A DNA stretch of 64,000 nucleotides from Chlorokybus atmophyticus (Eukaryota > Streptophyta > Chlorokybophyceae > Chlorokybales > Chlorokybaceae). The stretch spans positions 351,538-415,537 of the forward strand of contig RHPI01000772.1 in NCBI GenBank assembly GCA_009103225.1, in the 5' to 3' direction. Position numbers and translations under genes: made by a program. Shown piece after piece: positions 56,439 through 64,000 of the stretch. Each line of letters begins with the position of its first letter. Position 1 is the stretch's first letter. The notes below the pieces were generated by a model. That model had not been told where the DNA came from. It worked only from the letters and a program-made list of their open reading frames with translations, and did not search any database.

Positions 56439-59400
56439 ATGTCTACTCCTCGGCATCGAGCTTCCCCACTCTCGTCCGACAGTGACGACTATGAGATGGG
56501 GTCTTCCAGCTCAACCACGTCCCTGCGCTTTTCCGGACGTGCTAGCACTATATCGCTGGACGAATTCATCATAAAGTTCCATTCCAAGATGCGACAGCAG
56601 GCTCTGAAGAACAAAGACTACTCATATAAGTTTTCTTTGCACATTGCTGCTCAATATTTAGATCATGAAGCACATGATGTCTAAAAGTCTGTTGCTGAAT
56701 TGCATCGAGTTGATGGCTATGGCGAGATTGCCAACACCATAGCATCTACATCACTGCACAGTCCAGCAGCCGGCTTTTCACCTGCCACTCCCGCTACAGT
56801 CACTGGTTTGTTCATAGCGGCAGCCATCGACAGGGCAGAGGAGGAGGAACCTGAGATGGTGTTCGTCAACCTGACCCCTACAGTGATTGACATCAAGACG
56901 GCCGCACGATGGGCCCGGATCTTGGACCGTTCTGTTGCTATCCTTGAAGAACAACGAACTGCAGTCGTTGAGGTGGGCACACCCCTACCTTTGGCAACAC
57001 CTGGCTCTCGCGGGAGGCAGTGCTTTCACCCTCGGGTTAGTCGCACTGCGCACACCAGCCATCACTGTAGGTGCTGCCATCTCTGACGCTCCATGTAAGG
57101 ACCTATATGCTGCATTTCGTCGCACCTTCCCACCGCAGACCACCAGCAAGAAAGAGGAGCTGAAACGGTTCTGATGCAAGCTCAACGAGGACCATCTACG
57201 CCTGTACTCCAGACTGGAGGGGCTGTTGAAGGACACTGACTACAAGATCGTCAGTGACGAGGCTGCTGCAGTGGTATATGTCAATGAGTTGGATGCCACC
57301 CTGAGCGAGTCGACTCGTCTGACCTTGAGCTACAGCAGGCCCCTTGGCTACATGCTCAAGGAAGCTTTCGGGGCTGCACAAGCCACCCATAAGCGCTTGG
57401 TGTATGAGAAGGCAGTGTTGAACACCAACCGCAGTGCCTCACAGCCTGTAGCCAGCACAACTACCGAGCCTCCTCATCGCGAACGTGGCCGGGACACTGC
57501 ACAGCACGCGACAAAGGGCAACAGTTAGCTCATACTGCTTTGCCTGCCCCTGTGCTGTGTCGCTGTGGACGGCATGGGCACTACCAAAAGGAGTGCACCG
57601 AAGAGAGCACTCAACCCTGGTCGGCGACTACTGTCACAAGACAGGCCACTTGAAGTCAGTCTGCTGGCTCAAATTCTGAGAGTTGAGACCTGCCAACAGC
57701 TACGACGGCAACAACTCTAGTGGCTAAAACAACAACAACACTGGAGGCCACAACGGCAACAACTTTGGTGGCTACAACAGCAACCATACTGGAGGCCATA
57801 ACAACACCAACAACTACGCCAATGCTCGCAAGGAAGAGCAAGGCTACAGAGGGAAGAATTGCCCTCCTCAGCGCAAGGGACTGAAAGGATGTCCGCGCGC
57901 TGCTGCTGTTGTCGTTAAGGCTCCAGCCAACCCGCCAGCTAATGACCATATTCCTGCCCTCATGGCGCGTATGGCACTCTTGGAGGAAAATAAGGAGCAA
58001 TACAACCGCGCCTGCTACTCTGCCCGATGGGCATTGATAACTCGAAAGCGCACGACACCAGCACTACGTAATGCGTTTAACCATCCCGACGAGCTTGAGG
58101 GGAAGCCGCAACATCGTCAGCAGCTACATCCTCTAAAGCCACCAATGGTGTTGCACCAGCAACAGCTACACCGGCTACGATGTCGACTCTGTCAACGTCA
58201 ATGGCAACCACTCTAGTTGCACCAGAAGTTGGTGCATCAGTGGGCACCGTGACGCCAACACTGGTGAGCACGCTGGCGACAGCCACTGCTGTCACCGACC
58301 CGGCAGCAGTCAGTTGCACCGGTCTTGCTCGAGCTGCAGGACCACCTGTGTCAGCAAGCGTGGAGACCACTCTCGCGCTACTGAGCGGCACTTTCGCAAC
58401 CATCGACAGTGCCATCGTTGAGCCCGCTGCCACCGCCGCGACGCGCGTAGCTACATTGCCCGTCCTCAACGTCACTCAAGCTGTTTCGCGAGGTCAGCAG
58501 GCTGAGCGCGCATGGGAGACCATCATGCGTGGAGTAGATCCCACTACCATTGCTTTTGGGCGCGGAGGAAAGCACACAACGCGCATTCAACGCGATGATC
58601 GCGTCTTTCAACTGCATGAATATCACACCCTGCCAGAACAGACTTAGCGGCAACTGGAGGATGAAATCCTCGCCGGCACGGTGCCTCCCATGCGAGACCA
58701 CATCTTTGTGGTCAGAACACCTGTTGTACTGGAGTTGGCACTACAGCGCGTCTAGACTCTGCATCACAACACGCAGACCACGCCACGCCAGTCCGCACCA
58801 GTCCGTCATGAACCTCTCGAGCCAAGCCCGCTGAGCACGTATTGGGACCGACAACCCAATGTACAGCAGCACATTGCTGATACAGCCGACATGCCTTTGG
58901 GTGACAACGAAGCACTGAGACCCCTCAGTACCGTTCGACTTCACGAGCGCTACACCGCTCTGAAACAAGTGTTCACCTGGCGGCAGAACCAAACGGCAGC
59001 GATCAATGCAAAAGCGCAAGCCCGTGCTGCTGCTCGCGCTTCCATTCTTTAACCAACAGTCGCTGGACCATCGTCCAGCACGACACCTCTCGTCGTTGAG
59101 CCCAACATTGACCAGGCGAGGGCGCTGGCCCAACAAACTAGGGGGGTGATCGCCCTGCTGTTACCCGCCTTGTTGGAAGACTTGTCGGACAATCAACGGG
59201 ATCCAGGGAGAGGCTACCTCACACCACAAGGGTGTACACAACGGGATGGAGCACGCTCAGTCGGAGAACAGCAACTTCACACTGTCCTGTTGCGACAAGC
59301 AACCATGCTACATCGAGAAGAAGGCATCGGCCTGAGACGGATGATGGGAATGCGAGAAGGTTGCAATGCAGCTCGAGCAAGACTTGGTGACTTGGCTACT

Positions 59401-59872
59401 CACCAATCACCCTGCAGTCCCTCTATTCGCATTTGGCACTTGATTGTTTTGGTTGGACGCCTTCCTGCGCTCGCTACGGCAAGCCTATGACGAGGTTGCC
59501 TCGGCAGCCACTGACACCTTAGAGGAAGCGCAAGAGGCCATACTGAGGTTGCCAGGGGTGGAAGTAGCGCGACAACACAGACGCATCGCAGATGCTTACG
59601 AGCAGCATGTCCAACAGCCAGAGATTTGACTCACTGTGCGGGCACGAGCAACAACGGTGCTAGAAGTGGGGGTGGTCAATGGCCGATGGGATGCCTACAT
59701 GGCAGGGATCTCAAGGGTTCCCACCATCACTCACGACATAAGAGCGCGGCTCCTGCGCGCAGTGTATCTCCAGCCCATGCCTAAGAATCACCGCTGGAGT
59801 GACGTGGTCAACAATCCAACAGCCACATGGGAAGGTACACTGGTCAAGGAGGCAGCTTATATTGTACGCTGA
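56439..59872 (+). pseudogene. Gypsy-like gag region, decayed (plus-strand copy)
   Basis: It begins at an ATG at 56439 (MSTPRHRASPLSSDSDD), followed by FSGRASTISLDEFIIKFHSK. Later GLLKDTDYKIVSDEAAAVVY (near 57215-57280) aligns with LLTDTDYKVMTDQTAAMVY of the minus-strand gag at 60251-61873, so both belong to one family. Zinc-knuckle remnants (CGRHGHYQKEC, YCHKTGHLKSVC) lie near 57560-57670. From 58180 to 59490 a second open stretch in one frame is broken by TAG at 58645-58647 and 58753-58755 and TAA at 59050-59052, and a further frame runs to 59872. The last parts are unfamiliar and may be a different protein of the element. Many stops and shifts make it a pseudogene. Confidence 0.65.
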
Positions 59873-60250
59873 ACTTATGTGGAAGAACAGGCTGCACGAG
59901 AGGCGGGCCCACAAACACCCGAACCTCCGGTATTTTCAATAGCCATTGGCTACGCCGCCAGGTAAAACCCCGGCCACACAGAGGCGCAATCCCTACGCCA
60001 CAGCCAGGACAGCCATGGGCAGCACTCAGGCCGCAGCGGGTATACTGTCGTGCCTTGACTCCTCGTTGCTTGAACTCGTCGTACAACCTCCTTGCCATGC
60101 ATATCAGCATGCTATTGTACACCATGAGACACTATTGTGCTGTCTGAAATCACCACTCATCTCACAAGGTAGACACATACACGTGAAAGATGCGTGTCAC
60201 TCCAACGGCGCCGTCAACTCCGAGTTTCCCTCATGGACTTGGGTTGGGGG
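59873..60250. other. Junction region between the two opposed gag copies
   Basis: No coding sequence supported. The word GTGAAAGATGCGTGTC occurs here near 60182 and again near 61930, on either side of the minus-strand gag and in the same orientation. These may be parts of terminal repeats or of a duplicated leader. Confidence 0.35.
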
Positions 60251-61873
60251 CTATTGGTAAAGCATCTTAGACTCCTCTAGAAGCTTTACACAAACTTGGA
60301 GCAGCTCCTCCACTCTCTTGTGCTCACCATCGCTACCGACGCCGACCTCACGTCGCGCCGTTGCCGTAGCAGTCGGCTGCACCTTCGCACCTTCCGGACG
60401 CGAACTCTCCTGCTCCAACGGGGTTGTTGGCAGCAACTCAAATGCCTTTGGCATGCGGGCAGGTGTGGCACGCATCCTATCATGATCCACACCCTCCTCG
60501 CGGACGAGTGCGGCCTCCTCCTCGACCATCCTAGTCGGGGGAGCTGGTGCAGCCCCGCTGCGCGCCGACGCTCTCGTTGTAGCCACCGCTGACACCTCCG
60601 TGCCTCCGTGGAGCGCACCAAACGCAAGGTAGCTTCCGGGGCTGCTAGGCACATCCCTCCCTCCGCTCTCGGGCCACTTCCCTCGCTCGAGCATGCTCTT
60701 CAACGATGCATACTTAGATTGCATAGCCGCTAGGGCTCTTCTCACCTCTAACATTGAAGGCTCTTCCTTCACACCCAAGTGAGCACCGGCTGCACCTCCT
60801 CGTGCTTGTGGACGCAGCTCTGGGTGCTTACTCCAGCACTTGGCCTCGACGTGCCCTCCCTTCTTGCAATGAGAACACACGTCCTTCTTGCCACCCTTCC
60901 AGCAATTCTTTGCGATGTGACCTTGTTCGCCGCACGACCAGCATTTGGCACCCGACACACCTTCCACACTCGCGTTGTTGGCGTGCTTGAGCTGCCCGGA
61001 CTTGCCACCAGCTGCCTTGCTCGCTGCCACGGGCTTGGAAGAGCTCTTCTCCTCCGACGTTTCAAGCAACTTCAACCCACAACGCTGCCGATCGATGTTC
61101 TTGGGGTACTTATGCTGAATCTCGGCCGTCTCGGCCACCTTGAACACATCCGCAAGCGTGTACGTACCAAACTCTGACTGAGTGGTCAACATGGTCTCCA
61201 CCTTCAGCCTCAAGTCCCCCTCAAGCTGTTGAAGGTACACCATCGCCGCGGTCTGATCCGTCATCACCTTGTAGTCCGTGTCCGTCAAGAGCTTGAGCAT
61301 ACGCGTGTACATCATCCTCGCCGTCTCACCGGTGTGGCACTTGAAGTAGCTCAGCTCGCGAACCTTGGCAGGGGTTGATTGTGGGTAAGTCTTCCTCAGA
61401 AGCGCCTTGAACTCAGTCACTGGCTGCTCCTTCTTCCACTCCGCCTCAAAATTAGCCGGTGCACCCACACGCAACGCCCTCTCTCACATCTTCAGCTGCT
61501 CCTTGAACTCTCTCCACGTGCTCAAGGCTTCATCCTTAAGGTATAGAGGCAGCATCTTGAAGGCCTTGTGCTCGTCCCACCCCGACATGTCGCGGTACTC
61601 CCATTTAACCATCTCAGAGTCGAAGCGGTCGATGAAGTTGCATAGGTCCGCCGTGCCGGGCCTCCCACTGAACTTTGGTGTGCTATCCATGGCTGAAGCT
61701 GAGTCGAACATCACCCCACCCTCGTCTTCGAAGTCGGACTCCTCGTCACTCGAAGACGCCACCTCTTTAGCAACGCCCTCCACCACCGGAGTAATCGCCC
61801 TTCTCGGCGCTCTTCTCTTTGAAGCCGCCTTCGTGGGTCTCTCGTGCCAGTCCTCACCAGACCGTAGGGGCAT
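60251..61873 (-). CDS. Retrotransposon Gag polyprotein with two zinc knuckles (one in-frame TGA)
   Basis: The minus-strand frame runs from ATG 61873 (MPLRSGEDWHE) to the stop at 60251, with a single TGA at 61486-61484 between QLKM and ERALR. Apart from that stop, about 540 codons are open. The N-terminus is basic, then an acidic run (SSSDEESDFEDEGG). The capsid-like region holds FSGRPGTADLCNFIDRFDSE, YLKDEALSTWREF and LLRKTYPQSTPAKVRELSYF. Two CCHC knuckles follow: CWSCGEQGHIAKNC and CSHCKKGGHVEAKC (about 60945-60840). A Pro/Glu/Ala-rich tail ends the protein. This is a gypsy-type Gag that would coat element RNA. No protease or RT follows on this strand, so the element is either gag-only (non-autonomous) or truncated. 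The TGA could come from CGA by one C-to-T change. Confidence 0.82.
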
Positions 61874-62681
61874 GAACACTCCTGGTCCTCACTTCAACTC
61901 GAGCAAACTCAGCTGATGGGTTGAATGCAAGTGAAAGATGCGTGTCTCCTTGCAAAAGGAAGGCAAGATCACCCCAACTTGACTTGCAATCAGTCGCTTG
62001 CTCATGAAACTCAGTCCTCACCCATGCTAAGGCAGCTCATACGGTGCATCAAGATTGCAACAATGATACACACTCCTTCATGCAAGGCAACCAAGCAAGG
62101 CACACGCAAGCATGCACACACGCATACACTCAGCCAAGAACCTCTTCCCGAAGGCTTTGCTTGCACTCCAGTGAGCCAACTTGCATTCAACCAACTATAA
62201 CACAAGCTAGCTAAGGCTTATATACCACCGTTGAGTCCATGCCCAACCAACTCCTAACCAACTCTTCAACTTCTAAAGACTTACAGGCTGCACCAGCTAC
62301 ATAACAGTCATTATGAGGCCGATAAATGGTAGTAAATGGATAGCAATGGCTCCCCAAAGCTTATCCTCTTCAAGTACACTCCAAGACGGATCTTTTGAGT
62401 CCATCCCCACGCCAAACCACCACTCCAACTGTTAGTTACATCTGTTACAAGTCATGACTCCAAAACAGCTGCGCGGGATACCATACTAACTCGATTACGC
62501 CGAGAACTCTGTATCTGGCTATGGATACGCCTCGAGTACGCCTCCCACTCGTAAAGGACGACCCAAACTCGAGTCCCAAGTAAAAACCTAACATAAAGAG
62601 CCTCTATAATGGCTCAGGGCTCCAAGGTCATAGGGCCCATGTATGCTGCCGGCCCCGAGGGCACCATGCACATGACACTAT
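61874..62681. other. Leader or LTR region of the minus-strand gag element
   Basis: Non-coding DNA upstream of the gag start, with an AT-rich middle part. No paired LTR was found, so the boundary of the element is unknown. Confidence 0.35.
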
Positions 62682-63290
62682 TTGCAAGAGCATAACCAAT
62701 ACCCAAAACAAGGACGGTTCGGGCCAGGCCGCAGACAAGGAGGTTCTCAAGACCCAGTTGGTCGAGGGGCGCTCGCCGCACTGCGCTCGACACCACCGGA
62801 GGAGACTGCAGCAGCAATCACCCCACGCACACGCTACCAACGATTCAAGCGGCTGCGCATCCACGCCAACGCAGCCATAATCGCTAACAAAGGCAAGCAT
62901 ACCACCTTTGATGGACGAGCACCCAAGCGCGTGATACTGGACTCTGGAGCCAAGCATGTCATTATCGGCCGTTACCTTGCACGCAACCTTGGCATCACCA
63001 GCGCTGAGCTGATGCCTTGCCCATACGTGCTCGACACAGCAACCGGCAGTCGTGACAAGGTGATTGGCATCACCAAGCAGACCCTCTGCATTCGCTTGAC
63101 AGGGTTGGACCCTTCCCAGAGCACCGAGGTTATACAGAAGTGTGTGGTCACCGACGCAGGATCCTTCGACCTGCTGTTGAGATGCAAGCTTCCTAGGCGT
63201 AGACACACAACACAACACCGTCTGTGCAAGCAGAAAAAAACCAGACTAGACCACGCCAGACCAGACCAGTCCAGACCACGCCCAGGCTAA
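62682..63290 (+). pseudogene. Retroviral-type aspartic protease fragment
   Basis: A plus-strand frame of about 200 codons reads RTRYQRFKRLRIHANAAI and then RVILDSGAKHVIIGRYLARN (near 62930-62985), the D-S-G-A motif of gypsy-type proteases, followed by VLDTATGSRDKVIGI and a strand-rich end. No RT follows. It may be the protease belonging to the plus-strand gag copy at 56439-59872, now separated by the minus-strand element. The end of the frame is repetitive (DHARPDQSRPRPG) and probably not native. Confidence 0.6.
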
Positions 63291-63333
63291 GGCTTCCGCC
63301 GCCACCAGACTTAAGCACAAGCAAAGTGAACCG

Positions 63334-63658
63334 TGTTAAACGTGTGTGGGCGTCCCCTTATACCCAGTAATGGTCACACTACAAAGAACTCAATATACAA
63401 GCTCAAAATAGTATACAAGGCAGGTCTGGTCAACATAAGACCCGAAAACAGTCTTAAACAGTCAAAACTGTTTGAACTGACGGTTTCTAATGAAACAATA
63501 AGGACTGGAGGCTACTAAGTACGAAAGTCATGAGTACTTAGCTACACTAAGCTGAATGGAGTTTAAGGACGGCTAAACCTAGTCCTAAACTCGAACACCT
63601 AGCTAGACTAGGCTGACTGGAGTCTAAAGACGGCTAAACCTGGTCCTAAACTCCAACA
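63334..63658 (-). repeat. 3' LTR of a second copia element
   Basis: On the minus strand it begins TGTTGGAGTTTAGG directly after CATGGGAG (polypurine tract) and appears to end TTTAACA at 63334, about 325 bases. Near its start lie two tandem units of about 60 bases (63537-63597 and 63599-63658), both with GACGGCTAAACCT. The left border is an inference from the TG...CA pattern. Confidence 0.6.
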
Positions 63659-63674
63659 CTCCCATGGAGGCAGC

Positions 63675-63999
63675 TTAGTGGATTTCTAGACCCATGCAGC
63701 AGGTCTTAAACTTAGCAGGGGTAAAAGCCTTCGTCATAAGGTCTGCAAGCATGTTTTCGGTCTTGTAATAGATGAACTCCACCTTTCCACGCGCCACGCG
63801 CTCCCGCACAAAGTGATGCATGACATCAATGTGCTTGGACCTGACTGAATCAATAGGGTGCTTTAGGAGCCGAATAGCCCCTTGGTTGTCGCAGTGCATG
63901 AGAATGGCAGTCTGGTCTAGAGTTAAGTCTGCAACCAGCTTGCACAACCAAAGCCCCTCTTTGACTGCCTGGGATGCAGCCATGTAATCCGCTTCTGCA
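63675..63999 (-). CDS. Copia RNase H domain, C-terminal end (runs off right edge)
   Basis: On the minus strand the frame enters from the right edge as AEADYMAASQAVKEGLWL and continues DNQGAIRLLKHPIDSVRSKH and FVRERVARGKV. It ends LMTKAFTPAKFKTCCMGLEIH before a stop at 63675. It is homologous to the RNase H end of the element at 36026-41257 but clearly diverged, so it is a separate copia family. No stop or shift occurs in the visible part. The rest of pol lies outside the window. Confidence 0.85.
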   Translation of the reverse strand, partial: AEADYMAASQAVKEGLWLCKLVADLTLDQTAILMHCDNQGAIRLLKHPIDSVRSKHIDVMHHFVRERVARGKVEFIYYKTENMLADLMTKAFTPAKFKTCCMGLEIH

Positions 64000-64000
64000 G

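Overview
This window looks like nuclear DNA of a green alga, most likely a core chlorophyte of the Chlamydomonas/Volvox side. The reasons are many short introns with GT..AG borders, TGTAA motifs behind several stop codons (the chlorophyte polyadenylation signal), a CONSTANS-type two-B-box/CCT protein, a plant-type glycolate oxidase, and abundant simple repeats. Host genes end in TAG, TGA and TAA, so the standard code is used. The species cannot be named from the sequence.

Six host genes could be spliced by eye into open frames. From left to right they are: the 5' part of a histone deacetylase-like gene (- strand, running off the left edge); an FKBP-type prolyl isomerase (1685-3315 +); a CONSTANS-like regulator (11216-13024 +); a glycolate oxidase-type 2-hydroxyacid oxidase ending in SKL (17380-20231 -); a PARP-finger DNA 3'-phosphatase (29696-31778 -); and the V-ATPase proteolipid subunit c (32572-33590 +). 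A seventh gene, 45779-46934 +, encodes a 196-residue protein I do not recognise. HDAC/FKBP and phosphatase/V-ATPase are head-to-head pairs about 0.8 kb apart. The genes share no obvious pathway.

Much of the rest is mobile DNA. A 6.2 kb Ty3/gypsy chromovirus (21468-27664, - orientation) has 526-bp LTRs and a perfect 5-bp target duplication, but a damaged pol. A 5.2 kb Ty1/copia element (36026-41257 +) has nearly identical LTRs, a primer site matching the anticodon arm of initiator tRNA-Met, and a duplicated protease domain. A short-LTR fold-back element (43380-44220) shares its ends with the chromovirus. Two inverted copies of a roughly 1.5 kb DNA-transposon-like element lie at 7415-8914 and 48927-50484. 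The right third (50.6-64 kb) is retroelement debris: a copia fragment, two broken LINEs, two opposed copies of one gag family, a protease fragment, and the 3' end of a second copia element.

Intergenic stretches hold long CT, C and G tracts. Each of the five single-N positions sits at the end of such a tract and probably marks an assembly join. Exon borders were chosen by splice consensus, reading frame and family similarity, without transcript data.
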